From: Microbacterium sp. LWH3-1.2
GTDB lineage: Bacteria; Actinomycetota; Actinomycetes; Actinomycetales; Microbacteriaceae
Direction: 5' to 3'
Length of the DNA: 64,000 nucleotides
Assembly (NCBI RefSeq): GCF_040675855.1
Contig: NZ_JBEGIK010000001.1
Span: 3,870,358-3,934,357 of the forward strand
Part shown: piece after piece, positions 16,569 to 25,108 of the stretch
Numbering within the stretch: position 1 is the stretch's first letter
Layout of the letters: each line of letters starts with the position of its first letter
Program-made: the position numbers and the translations under genes
Notes under the pieces: model-generated
Seen by the model: only the letters and a program-made list of their open reading frames with translations
Told to the model about the DNA's origin: nothing
The model's database searches: none

Positions 16569-18194
16569 TCAGGCGGTGCGAGCGAGTTCGGTGGGGATGC
16601 GCGATTCCGGACGCGGGATCGCCGACAGCAGGGTCTTCGTGTACTCGTCCTGCGGGTCGGAGAAGACCCGCTCGACGGGGCCGCTCTCGACGACTCGGCC
16701 GCTGCGCAGCACCGAGATCGAGTCGGCGACCTGCCGCACGAGCGCGAGGTCGTGCGAGACGAAGAGGTACGTGAGCCCGCGCTCGGCCTGCAGCGTCAGC
16801 AGCACATCGAGGATGTCGGCCTGCACGCTGACGTCCAGGGCGCTCGTCGGCTCGTCGAGCACGATGACGTCGGGCTCGAGCACGAGCGCGCGCGCGATGG
16901 CGACGCGCTGCCGCTGACCACCCGACAGCTCGGCGGGCCGGCGCCGGGCGTGGGCGGGCGTCAGGCCGACGGCGGCGAGCGTCTCCGACACGCGGGCGGC
17001 CCGTTCGCGACGCGCGCCGACGCGATACCGATCGAGCGGCTCGCGCGCGATGGCGCCGACGCGCCACGCGGGGTCGAGCGAGGTGAACGGGTTCTGGTAC
17101 ACGAGCTGCAGATGACGACGGATGCCGCGGACCGCCTCCGCGCTGCGATCGACGACCGAGTCCCCGTCGACGAGAAGCGCGCCGTCATCCGGCCGCTCGA
17201 GGCCGAGGAGGGTCCGGAGGGCGGTCGTCTTGCCGGAGCCGGACTCGCCCACGAGGGCATGGGTGGTGCCGGCGGGCACGGCGAACGACACGTCGTCAAG
17301 GGCCTTCAATGCCCTCCCGTCGGCGGAGAACGTCTTCGTGAGGCCGCACACCTCGATGCGCAGCGGCGGACCGACTTCGGGCAACCGCTGCGCGCGGAGC
17401 GGCGCGTAGCGCTCCGGATTGAGGGCGGGAGCATCCGCCTGCAGTCGCAGCGTGTAGTCCGAACCGGGCTGGGCGAAGACGTCACGGGTGGCCCCGGCAT
17501 CCTGGACGCGGCCGTCTTTCAGGACCACGATGCGGTCGGTGCGCTCCCCGGCGATGGCGAGGTCGTGCGTGATCAGCAGCAGGCCGATGCCGCGCTCGGT
17601 CTGCAGCTGGGTCAGCAGGTCGAGTATGCGCTTCTGGATCGTGACGTCGAGCGCGCTGGTGGGCTCATCGGCCACGATGAGCGAGGGCGCCGGGATCAGC
17701 GCGAGGCCGATGAGCACGCGCTGCAGCATGCCGCCCGACAGCTGATGCGGGTAGGAGTCGTAGACCCGCTGCGGGTCGGGGAGCCCGACCTTCTCGAACG
17801 TGTCGAGGATCAGCAGCCGTCGAGCCTTCGCATCGCGGGGCTCGACGAGCGCCGCAGCCTCGTGCGCCTGCGCCCCGATGCGGCGCACCGGATTGAGTGC
17901 GTTCGCCGGGTCCTGCGGCACGAAGCCGATCTGCCGGCCGCGCAGCGGCCGGAAGCGGCGCTCGGGCAGCGCGAGCGTCTCTGTTCCCTGGAACTCGACG
18001 CGTCCGCGCGCCCGCGATCCGTCGGGCAGCAGCCGCAGGATCGAGCGCGCGATCGTGGACTTGCCGGATCCGGACTCACCGATCAGCGCGAGGCTCTCAC
18101 CGCGCGCCAGGCGGAAGCCGACGTCGAAGACGACGGGCGTCGATCCGTACGAGACCGACAGGCCGTCGACGCGGAGGAGGTCGGGAGAGGTCAT
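16569..18194 (-). CDS. Dual-ATPase ABC transporter protein (DppD-DppF fusion type)
   Basis: A 541-residue protein with two ABC ATPase domains. Walker A GESGSGKST is at 39-47 and a second GESGSGKTT near 317; signatures are LSGGMLQRV near 150 and LSGGQRQRV near 437, each followed by a Walker B ending in DEPTSALDV. It energises a peptide/nickel-class importer together with the two permeases upstream. The ATG at 18194 follows GAAGGAT, 22 nt after the DppC-type stop. Fused D/F ATPases are common in actinobacteria. A similar fusion is encoded at 50678-52321. Confidence 0.92.
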   Translation of the reverse strand: MTSPDLLRVDGLSVSYGSTPVVFDVGFRLARGESLALIGESGSGKSTIARSILRLLPDGSRARGRVEFQGTETLALPERRFRPLRGRQIGFVPQDPANALNPVRRIGAQAHEAAALVEPRDAKARRLLILDTFEKVGLPDPQRVYDSYPHQLSGGMLQRVLIGLALIPAPSLIVADEPTSALDVTIQKRILDLLTQLQTERGIGLLLITHDLAIAGERTDRIVVLKDGRVQDAGATRDVFAQPGSDYTLRLQADAPALNPERYAPLRAQRLPEVGPPLRIEVCGLTKTFSADGRALKALDDVSFAVPAGTTHALVGESGSGKTTALRTLLGLERPDDGALLVDGDSVVDRSAEAVRGIRRHLQLVYQNPFTSLDPAWRVGAIAREPLDRYRVGARRERAARVSETLAAVGLTPAHARRRPAELSGGQRQRVAIARALVLEPDVIVLDEPTSALDVSVQADILDVLLTLQAERGLTYLFVSHDLALVRQVADSISVLRSGRVVESGPVERVFSDPQDEYTKTLLSAIPRPESRIPTELARTA

Positions 18195-18216
18195 GGGCGA
18201 TCCTTCTGTCGGGCGG

Positions 18217-19062
18217 TCAGGAGGTCTTGCGCAGCCAGCGGCTGATGCGGTTGATCGAGAGGACCGTGGCGACGGTGACGAGCGCGGGATACAGGACCAG
18301 CCACGGCGCGCGGGGGTAGTCCTTGCCCGACGAGATGAGCAGGCCCCAGTCCGACGCGGGTGGCGGATCGCCGTAGCCGAGGAACGCGAGTCCCGCGATC
18401 ACGAGGATCGACAGGCCGAACTGCAGCACGGCGAGCGTCAGCACCGAGCGAGAGGCGTTGGGCAGCACATGTCGGAACAGGATGTGGCCGCGGGAGCCTC
18501 CCTGCAGAGCGGATGCCTCGACGAAGACCGCGCGCCGGGTCTTGATGACCTCGGACCGCATGACGCGCGCGAAGACTGCGACCGCCGAGACGCCCGTAGC
18601 GATGGCGGCGTTGATGGTCTGGAAGCCGAGCGAGCTGACGATCACGACGGCGAGCAGGAAGCTGGGGATCGCGAGCAGCACATCGACGACGCGTGCGAGC
18701 GCGACATCCGTCCACCCCGCGAAGAAGCCCGCGACCAGACCGATCGCACCGCCCACGAAGACCCCGATCCCCACAGCCACGAGCGCGCTCAGCACGGAGG
18801 ACTGCGTGCCGAATACGACGCGGGCGAATTGGTCGCGGCCCAGCTGGTCGGTGCCGAAGAAGTGCTCGAGGCTGGGCGGCAGGAACTTGTCGGCCGGGAC
18901 GCCGGCCGCGGGGTCGTACGACGTGAAGAGCGTGGGCACCGTCGACCAGGCGATCACGACCGCCAGGGCGAGAAACGAGGCGATGACGGTCGGCGGGACG
19001 ACCGTCGCAAGGGCGTGGGTGGCCGTGATGTGGCGTCTGATCGTGAGGGCTGCGCCGGTCAT
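18217..19062 (-). CDS. Peptide-type ABC transporter permease (DppC/OppC family)
   Basis: A 281-residue permease with about six membrane segments. The N-terminal pattern FFGTDQLGRDQFARVVFG is diagnostic for the DppC family, and the EAA-type loop ASALQGGSRGHILFRHVLPN is present. The ATG overlaps the DppB-type stop by 4 bp (ATGA). It forms the heteromeric channel with the DppB-type permease. Confidence 0.9.
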   Translation of the reverse strand: MTGAALTIRRHITATHALATVVPPTVIASFLALAVVIAWSTVPTLFTSYDPAAGVPADKFLPPSLEHFFGTDQLGRDQFARVVFGTQSSVLSALVAVGIGVFVGGAIGLVAGFFAGWTDVALARVVDVLLAIPSFLLAVVIVSSLGFQTINAAIATGVSAVAVFARVMRSEVIKTRRAVFVEASALQGGSRGHILFRHVLPNASRSVLTLAVLQFGLSILVIAGLAFLGYGDPPPASDWGLLISSGKDYPRAPWLVLYPALVTVATVLSINRISRWLRKTS

Positions 19063-20081
19063 ATGACGCTCACCTCCTCCTGGAGAGTGGTCCGGATCGG
19101 CTGCTCGGTGGTGGGGTCGGAGTCGCGCGAGCGGAGGCTGTGCTCGAGGCTCACGCGCGGATCGAGCAGGGGGTAGGCGAGGTCGGCGATGAGGTTCACG
19201 ACCACGAAGACGACGGCGGCGAGCGAAACGACGGCCTGCAGCACCGGCAAGTCTTGACTGGCGACGGCCCGCTGAACGAGCGTGCCGATGCCGGTGCGTC
19301 CGAAGATGGTCTCCGTGATGAGCGAGCCGCCGAGCAACTCGCCGACGATGAGCGCCAGCACCGTGATAGTGGGCAGTGCGGAAGGCTTGACGAGGTGCCG
19401 GGCAAACAGGCGGGTGCGGCGCAGGCCTTGCGAGCGGGCCACGGCCACGTACTCCTGGCGCGACTCATGGTCCAGGTTGGCGATGAGCACCTCGGCGAGC
19501 TGCGCCGAGACGGGGATGCCGAGTGCCACCGCCGCGAAGAAGGTGGACCACGGGCTCTCGGCGTCGATGATGCGGAACAGTCCGAGGCCGAAGGCGAACA
19601 CCTGGATGAGCAGGAGGCCGATGACGAAGTTCGGCACCGACAGGAACAGCGACGGCAGTGCGCGGAGCAGGCCCTGCCCGTACTCCCCGGGGAGCACCTG
19701 CGTGCCCCACGCGATGAGTGCCGCGAGGATGATCGCGACGATGAGTGCCGTCGTGGCGAGGATGAGCGTAGAGGGCAGCGCCTCGGCGATGAGCTGGCTG
19801 ACCGGCAGGTTGGAGCGCAGCGAGATGCCGAAGTCGCCGATGAGGAATCGGGTGAGCGCGGTCCACAGCTGGGTGAGCAGCGGCTCGTCGAGCCCGTAGT
19901 AGGCGATGATGCGATCGATGTCGTCCTGCGTGAACCCGCTGTCGGGGCTCTTCAGTGTGCTCGACACCGGGTCGCCGGGAAGCACGCTGATCACGATGAA
20001 GGTGAAGACGTAGGCGAGCAGTACCACGACGACCGCCTGCGCCGTGCGCGAGAGCGCGAACCGCGCGTAAGGGGATTTCAT
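19059..20081 (-). CDS. Peptide-type ABC transporter permease (DppB/OppB family)
   Basis: A 340-residue permease. The first membrane segment is followed by VLPGDPVSSTL, which matches the LPGDP motif of DppB. The cytoplasmic loop reads YVAVARSQGLRRTRLFARHL and is followed by KPSALP. The start at 20081 is preceded by a short spacer that contains a strong stem-loop. It is coupled to the DppC-type gene by a 4-bp overlap. Confidence 0.9.
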   Translation of the reverse strand: MKSPYARFALSRTAQAVVVVLLAYVFTFIVISVLPGDPVSSTLKSPDSGFTQDDIDRIIAYYGLDEPLLTQLWTALTRFLIGDFGISLRSNLPVSQLIAEALPSTLILATTALIVAIILAALIAWGTQVLPGEYGQGLLRALPSLFLSVPNFVIGLLLIQVFAFGLGLFRIIDAESPWSTFFAAVALGIPVSAQLAEVLIANLDHESRQEYVAVARSQGLRRTRLFARHLVKPSALPTITVLALIVGELLGGSLITETIFGRTGIGTLVQRAVASQDLPVLQAVVSLAAVVFVVVNLIADLAYPLLDPRVSLEHSLRSRDSDPTTEQPIRTTLQEEVSVI

Positions 20082-20108
20082 CTCGGCATCCTCGGAAGTC
20101 GAAGGGGT

Positions 20109-20142
20109 GCTGGGGCGCCGCCGTGCGCGGCGGCGCCCCAGC
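20109..20142 (-). promoter_or_regulatory. 15-bp stem-loop directly after binding-protein gene
   Basis: GCTGGGGCGCCGCCG (20109-20123) pairs perfectly with CGGCGGCGCCCCAGC (20128-20142) around a 4-nt loop, 4 nt beyond the binding-protein stop. The absence of a T tract favours partial termination or 3' protection of the binding-protein mRNA. Confidence 0.6.
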
Positions 20143-20146
20143 GGGA

Positions 20147-21808
20147 TCAGCGGTCCGCCCAGGCGGTGTAGTAGTTCGCGTAGGCGAGGCCGTTGTAGGT
20201 GACGTCGTGCAGGTCCGGCGTCTGCACGTACACGCGCTGCACGATCTGTGTGATCGGCACGAAGTAGCCCTTCTCGAGGACGTACTGCTGCAGGTCGTCG
20301 AACACGGCCGCGCGGGAGTCGCGGTCGGTGGCCGACGCGACCTGGGCCGAGAGGTCGTTGAGGGTCGCGTCGCTCGTGCCGACCTTGAACCAGTCCTCGT
20401 CACCCGGGTTGCTGGCCGTCAGCACACCGGGGATGGTGCCGATGTCGACGAAGCTGCGGGTGATCTCCGTGGCGGCGAGGGTCTTGTTGTTGATGACTTT
20501 CTCGCCGTAGGTGACCACGTCGTACGCCTCGATGTCGACCTTGAAGCCGATCTCTGCGAGCTGCTGGGCGACGAGCTCGTCGATCGCCTTCGACGTGGCG
20601 AGGTACGGGTTCGCGTACAGCGTCAGGGCGAGCCGCTGACCGTCCTTCTCGCGCACGCCGTCGGCGCCTTCGACCCAGCCGGCGTCGTCGAGCAGCTGCG
20701 CGGACTCCTCCGGGTCGTAGGCGAACGCGTCAGTGTGGTCGGTCGCCTCCGGCACGTTGCTCTGCACGAACGACTCGGCGGCATGCCAGTCCTCGGTGTA
20801 GACGGTGGAGAGGATCTCGTCGCGGTCGATGCCGTGAGAGAACGCCTGGCGCACCGCTTCCTCGCCGAACGGTGCGGCCGTGACGTTGAGCGCGTAGCCG
20901 TTGACGAACCCGAGGTAGCGGGGTACCGAGACGAAGAAGCCTTCGTCCTTCAGGGCGTCGAGCTCCTGCGGCGACGCGTTGTACGCGACATCCGCCTGCC
21001 CGGACTGGACGGACCCGGTGCGCAGCGTGGGCTCGGCGACGATCTTGTAGGTGATCGAGTCGAGGTAGGCCGGGCCGGTGTGGTCGAGCGCCTCCGGGCC
21101 CCAGTCGTAGTCATCGCGCTTCTTGAGCACGACGCTGTCGCCCTCCTTCCACGACTCCACCACGAAAGGGCCGCTGCCGATGTCGTTCGACAGGTCGGCC
21201 TGCTCCTCTGCTGGAAGGGCGAGGGTCTCCGGCGAGATGAGGATCGAGCCGTGGTAAGCGAGCGTGGGGATGAAGCTCAGCGTCGCCTTGGAGAACGTCA
21301 CCTTGACCGTTGTATCGTCGACGGCCTCGGCCCCGACGTAGTTGGCCGAGGGGAACAGGCCGATGCGGGCGATGCCCTTGTCGGGTGCGCCCTTGGCCCA
21401 GATGTCGATGTTCGCGACGACGGCCGCGGCATCCAGCGGTGTGCCGTCGGAGAACGTGACGCCGGCCTTCAAGTGGATGGTGAACTCCGTTGCGGCGTCG
21501 TTCTGCTCCCAGCTCTCGGCGACCCAGGGGCTGAGCTCGCCCTCGCCGTCGACGTAGATCAGCTTGTCGGTCACGTGCCCCCAGACGTGGCCCTGGTAGC
21601 TCGAGATCGAGCTGGAGTTGGGGATCCAGGTGGCGCCGAGCGAGTCGATGAGGAAGGTGATGTCGCCGCCTTCCTGGGGCTCGTCGGAGCCGGTGCTCGC
21701 CTGCGGCGCGATGCCGCTGGCGCAGCCCGCGATCAGGGCGATGGTGGCGAGCGCCGTGGTGACAGTGAGCGCGGCCCGCTGGAGCGGATGTCTGGTTCGG
21801 GTGGTCAT
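20147..21808 (-). CDS. ABC transporter substrate-binding lipoprotein, family 5 (peptide/nickel type)
   Basis: A 553-residue SBP family 5 lipoprotein. The signal peptide ends at the lipobox LIAGC near residue 29. Family features include FTIHLKAGVTFSDGTPLDAA, the SGPFVVESW block and FSHGIDRDEILSTV. The ligand cannot be told; companions (FAD-linked oxidase, aminotransferase) suggest an amino-acid or peptide-like compound. It is followed by a stem-loop and then the permease genes, in the order SBP-B-C-DF-aminotransferase. Confidence 0.9.
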   Translation of the reverse strand: MTTRTRHPLQRAALTVTTALATIALIAGCASGIAPQASTGSDEPQEGGDITFLIDSLGATWIPNSSSISSYQGHVWGHVTDKLIYVDGEGELSPWVAESWEQNDAATEFTIHLKAGVTFSDGTPLDAAAVVANIDIWAKGAPDKGIARIGLFPSANYVGAEAVDDTTVKVTFSKATLSFIPTLAYHGSILISPETLALPAEEQADLSNDIGSGPFVVESWKEGDSVVLKKRDDYDWGPEALDHTGPAYLDSITYKIVAEPTLRTGSVQSGQADVAYNASPQELDALKDEGFFVSVPRYLGFVNGYALNVTAAPFGEEAVRQAFSHGIDRDEILSTVYTEDWHAAESFVQSNVPEATDHTDAFAYDPEESAQLLDDAGWVEGADGVREKDGQRLALTLYANPYLATSKAIDELVAQQLAEIGFKVDIEAYDVVTYGEKVINNKTLAATEITRSFVDIGTIPGVLTASNPGDEDWFKVGTSDATLNDLSAQVASATDRDSRAAVFDDLQQYVLEKGYFVPITQIVQRVYVQTPDLHDVTYNGLAYANYYTAWADR

Positions 21809-21891
21809 GCTGTGTCCTTGCTGTGCGGGGTGGGGATCGGCTATGGAGCGTCGCCGACGTGATCGGGACCGGTCGGCCCGGGGTCGAGGGG

Positions 21892-23316
21892 TCAGAGGGC
21901 TTTGCCGGGGTTGAGCAGCTCGAACGGATCGAAGGCCGCCTTCACCGCGAGTTGCGCCTCGCGATTGCGAGGCGAGAGCTCGAGCGCGGCGAGCTCGCGC
22001 TTGACGGTGCCGATGCCGTGCTCGCCGCTGACCGTCCCGCCGAGCGACAGCGCGAGACGCACCAGCGCGTCGGCGGCGTCGTGCAGCTCCGCCGGCGGGC
22101 TCAGCGGGTCGGCGCCGTCGGGGATCGCCTTTGTGATGACGGGGTGCAGGTTGCCGTCGCCGGCATGCGCAACTGCCCCGATCTCGACGCCGAAGCGCTG
22201 CTCGAGTTCCGGTAGGGCGGCGTAGATGTCAGGAATCCGCGACTTCGGCACGGCGATATCGCCGCCGACGAACCACGAACGCTCGTCGAAGCCGCGGCCG
22301 CCTCGGCGCAGCGCCCAGAGGGCCTCGGCTTCGGCATCCTCCTCCTGCTGCACCCGCCCGCCGACGGCTTCGAGCGCATCGCGGAGGTCGGCGAACTGCT
22401 CGCCGATCCCGTAGCCATCGAGCTCGATCAGCAGCAGCGAGCCGCCCCGGCGGCTCAGACCCGTGCCGCGGTGGCGATCGATGTTCACGAGGGTGCGGCC
22501 GTCCAGGAACTCGATGACGGCAGGACGCACCGGGCTGCGTGTGATGGCGGACAGAGCGGATGCCCCGGCCTCGGTCGTGTCGAAGAACGCCGACACGGTG
22601 CGGCGGGCGACCGGAGTCGGGCGCAGCCGCACGGTCGCGCGCACCACGATCCCGAGCACCCCCTCCGAGCCCACGAAAAGAGACACCAGATCGAGCCCCG
22701 TAACGCCCTTGATCGATCGGTGACCGATGGTGATCAGCTCGCCGTCGGCGAGGACGACATCCAGAGCGAGCACCGACTCGCGCGTCACGCCGTACTTCGC
22801 GCAGCGCAAGCCTCCGGCGTTGGTGGCGATGTTTCCGCCGATCGTCGAGATCTCGTAGCTCGCGGGATCCGGCGCGTAGAACAGACCCCACGGGGCGAGG
22901 TGCTCGTTGAGCGCGGCGTTGAGCACACCCGGCTCAACGATCGCGACCTCGTCGAGCGGGGCGACCTCCACGATGCGGTCGAGTCGCTCCGTCGACACCA
23001 CGAGCTGTCCCGCCGTCGCGGAGGCGCCGCCGGACAGGCCCGTTCCCGCGCCCCGGGGCACGATCGTCACGCCGTGGTGCGCTGCCGCCCGGACGACGTC
23101 CTGCACCTCCTCGGCAGTCGAGGGGAGCGCGACGGCCGGACCGGATGCCGCGTCCCCGTGCGCACGCCGCGTCGCGGCGTCGTCGAGGTAGCCGACCGTC
23201 TCGACTGATGGTGCGAGTACCGCGATGTGCGGGAAGCTGGTGGCGAGGTCGTCGAGCACGGCACCGAGCGCACTCGTATGCGCGGTGGGTTCGCTGACGG
23301 GAGCCGGAGCAGCCAT
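21892..23316 (-). CDS. FAD-linked 2-hydroxyacid dehydrogenase/oxidase (GlcD / D-lactate dehydrogenase family)
   Basis: A 474-residue FAD_binding_4 plus FAD-oxidase C-terminal protein. The FAD-binding stretch PRGAGTGLSGGASATAGQLV lies near residues 90-110, and the C-terminal GDGNLHPV and GTVSGEHGIG motifs are diagnostic for GlcD/DLD enzymes. The expected reaction is oxidation of a D-2-hydroxyacid to a 2-oxoacid, whose product the downstream aminotransferase could use. The ATG at 23316 has GAAAGGC six bases upstream. It is the first gene of the leftward cluster; the 83-nt gap to the binding-protein gene allows one transcript. Confidence 0.87.
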   Translation of the reverse strand: MAAPAPVSEPTAHTSALGAVLDDLATSFPHIAVLAPSVETVGYLDDAATRRAHGDAASGPAVALPSTAEEVQDVVRAAAHHGVTIVPRGAGTGLSGGASATAGQLVVSTERLDRIVEVAPLDEVAIVEPGVLNAALNEHLAPWGLFYAPDPASYEISTIGGNIATNAGGLRCAKYGVTRESVLALDVVLADGELITIGHRSIKGVTGLDLVSLFVGSEGVLGIVVRATVRLRPTPVARRTVSAFFDTTEAGASALSAITRSPVRPAVIEFLDGRTLVNIDRHRGTGLSRRGGSLLLIELDGYGIGEQFADLRDALEAVGGRVQQEEDAEAEALWALRRGGRGFDERSWFVGGDIAVPKSRIPDIYAALPELEQRFGVEIGAVAHAGDGNLHPVITKAIPDGADPLSPPAELHDAADALVRLALSLGGTVSGEHGIGTVKRELAALELSPRNREAQLAVKAAFDPFELLNPGKAL

Positions 23317-23822
23317 GGGGTGCCTTTCGCAGGGATACTGATCGCAGGGAATCTGAGCGGAGCAGGTACCCCTCCGCGGCTTCCCCAGAAGGTACGAGAG
23401 GTCCTCGGGGCCGTGCGCAGACGCATGTCACGCGACGTCCGAGTAGGTCACGCCTCGTCGCACACCGTCATGCGGCGACATCTGTTGGACTCGGCTCGTT
23501 GGCCAGGTGTCGGGCGCCCGGGGTGCAATTCGTCCTGGGCGCGGCGCGGAACACCAGCTCAGCTGGCGATGCGTGATTTTGGGGGAGCGCGCTAACTCGT
23601 CAGCAATCGCGAGGATTCCTCCGCGCGCCGAGGTGTCGCGACGGCGGTCTGCATGCCCGCTGAGGGGGCCGCCCAATCGTGTCAAGCATGCCGGTCACCC
23701 TCACGTGATCCGATTCTCCCCGCTTGAGATGCGGGCTGACCTCTCGACGTAGTGAGCTTGAAATCTTGCCATGCCGGCGCTCGCCGGCTACCCTCAAGGT
23801 CCCCAACGGAAGGATGTTGATT
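23317..23822. other. Long intergenic region upstream of the oxidase gene
   Basis: No convincing gene on either strand; the open frames are Arg/Ser-rich shadows. It should hold the promoter of the leftward oxidase cluster, but I could not assign -35/-10 boxes. At its right end lies a separate rightward promoter (23766-23794). Confidence 0.4.
23766..23794 (+). promoter_or_regulatory. Promoter TTGCCA-N17-TACCCT
   Basis: TTGCCA (23766-23771) and TACCCT (23789-23794) with exactly 17-nt spacing, followed within 30 nt by GGAAGG, a very short ORF and a terminator hairpin. Confidence 0.5.
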
Positions 23823-23843
23823 ATGAGCACCCACGATCGTTGA
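23823..23843 (+). CDS. Six-codon ORF (MSTHDR), possible leader peptide
   Basis: ATG-AGC-ACC-CAC-GAT-CGT-TGA, with GGAAGG 9-15 nt upstream. An in-frame ATG nine nucleotides earlier would give nine codons but sits against the Shine-Dalgarno. It is enclosed by a good promoter and a terminator hairpin 12 nt after its stop. It may be a leader/attenuator peptide or a chance ORF in a small RNA. No run of one amino acid points to a ligand. Confidence 0.3.
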   Translation: MSTHDR

Positions 23844-23855
23844 AATACCAAAGCG

Positions 23856-23886
23856 AGCCCCCGCCCGACCTGGTCGAGCGGGGGCT
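23856..23886 (+). terminator. Rho-independent-type terminator hairpin
   Basis: AGCCCCCGC (23856-23864) pairs with GCGGGGGCT (23878-23886), with an inner GACC/GGTC extension, followed by TTCGTCT. It closes the tiny transcription unit beginning near 23800. Confidence 0.65.
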
Positions 23887-24140
23887 TCGTCTGAGCAGCG
23901 AACAGTCAGCACGGCAAGGGCAGCAAGGTGCGAGGCATCGAGTGCACGCGCGGGCTGGATCCCTGACCGGGCAGAGTGAAAGCCAGGCCTCTGCAGACGC
24001 TCCCGGTCACCACGACTCTCTCGATCGACGTCATCACGTGGGTCTTGGGGCACGCGGCGACCCGACGCAGTCTGATGTCCAACTGATGCAGCGCATAGAT
24101 CGGGCAGGATGAAGGAGTTTTCACCCGACAGGAGGCCGCC

Positions 24141-24338
24141 GTGCCACTCATCCCGCAGCAGGACATTCTCGTCATCACCGGCCCTTACAGGCCAGCGCGC
24201 GGAGGGTCGTTCGAGGGCGCGGCGGTCGAGAAGCTCAGAGCGGCGCTGGAGGGCTATCCGCCCTGCCGGATCATCACGTTCCACATCAGTGGCTCGATGC
24301 ACAGCGTCATACTCACTGCGGTGATCGAGACCATCTGA
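24141..24338 (+). CDS. Hypothetical 65-residue protein
   Basis: I do not recognise this protein. The GTG start is supported by AGGAGG six bases upstream. It is small and compact, with an N-terminal LVITGPY beta-like stretch, a middle helix EGAAVEKLRAALEG and a C-terminal beta-like IITFHISGSMHSVILTAVI. No membrane or catalytic motif is evident. Its stop shares one base with the ATG of the next gene (TGATG), so the two are translated together. Confidence 0.6.
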   Translation: MPLIPQQDILVITGPYRPARGGSFEGAAVEKLRAALEGYPPCRIITFHISGSMHSVILTAVIETI

Positions 24339-24901
24339 TGAGTGAGCCGCGTCCGTACGACGAGCGCCCCGCTGCGCGCCCGGTTCCGCCCGCTGCCGTT
24401 CCGGGTGGGAGCGTTCCGCCGAATGCCAAGGTGCCGCCTAAGAAGAGCATGGGCTGCTTCGCGATCGGTTGCCTTGGTGTGATCGTCGTGATCGTGCTCG
24501 CGATCCTGATTCCGGTCATCGGGAACGCGATCGGGAGTGCGTCGAACGGCGGCGACTCTTCGACGACAACGACGAGCGGACCGTCGCCGGGCGGGAACAG
24601 CGGCGGAGGCTCTGGCGGATCGAGCGATCCAATCGAGCAAGCGCGGGTCGTTCTCCGCGGCGCGTACTCCTACGACACCGTCAAGGCTGCGACGGATGCC
24701 GCGCTCGCTGCGACGAACACACCGATCTCCGATGAGAACTACTCGCGCGCGTGGAGCGCGGTGCTAGAAGTGACGGACAATCTCACCGGCGTCGCGCCGA
24801 TGGACGTGATGGCGTGCGTCGCGGAACTTGGTCCGTCGTCGGGGATGGACTTCCCAGACACGACGGCGATCTGCGCGACGAGTATCCACCTCGACGGTTA
24901 A
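24338..24901 (+). CDS. Hypothetical single-pass membrane protein
   Basis: A 187-residue protein. The N-terminal ~38 residues are Pro/Arg-rich and cytoplasmic. One membrane helix follows (about 39-66, GCFAIGCLGVIVVIVLAILI), then a Ser/Thr/Gly linker and a C-terminal extracytoplasmic domain of about 90 residues with a regular helical pattern (VKAATDAALAATN) and two Cys that could form a disulfide. Ltp family-like helices are possible but not established. It is coupled to the 65-residue gene upstream. Confidence 0.65.
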   Translation: MSEPRPYDERPAARPVPPAAVPGGSVPPNAKVPPKKSMGCFAIGCLGVIVVIVLAILIPVIGNAIGSASNGGDSSTTTTSGPSPGGNSGGGSGGSSDPIEQARVVLRGAYSYDTVKAATDAALAATNTPISDENYSRAWSAVLEVTDNLTGVAPMDVMACVAELGPSSGMDFPDTTAICATSIHLDG

Positions 24902-25060
24902 CCGATCCTTCTACGGGCAATGAACGGATGCGGTCCGATTCGTGCGAGGGTTAGCGCGTGCCATTGGGATCCGTATTCGGGCAATGCCCGCAAGCGGGAC
25001 TGTCACGTGCGTCGGGATCCCTGTCCGGGCAGCGCCCGGTAGCGGTTGGCCTGCGGGCGT
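24902..25060 (+). repeat. Three imperfect copies of a GGATCC-centred repeat
   Basis: Copies begin near 24904, 24967 and 25017. Each has GATCC, then 4-5 variable bases, then CGGGCAATG or CGGGCAGCG; copies 2 and 3 continue into CCCG and an AGCGG. Two related GGATCCCTCT sequences flank the serine recombinase gene at 30367 and 31118. This is an eye alignment only. Confidence 0.4.
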
Positions 25061-25108
25061 TGTCACGATTTCGGAGGCCGGTCGACTACGGGTTGAGATG
25101 GGATCGGA

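Noticed and set aside
23600..23851. 83-codon minus-strand ORF in the intergenic region
   Set aside because: Arg/Pro-rich, no ribosome site, no coding bias, and it lies across the rightward promoter and short ORF.
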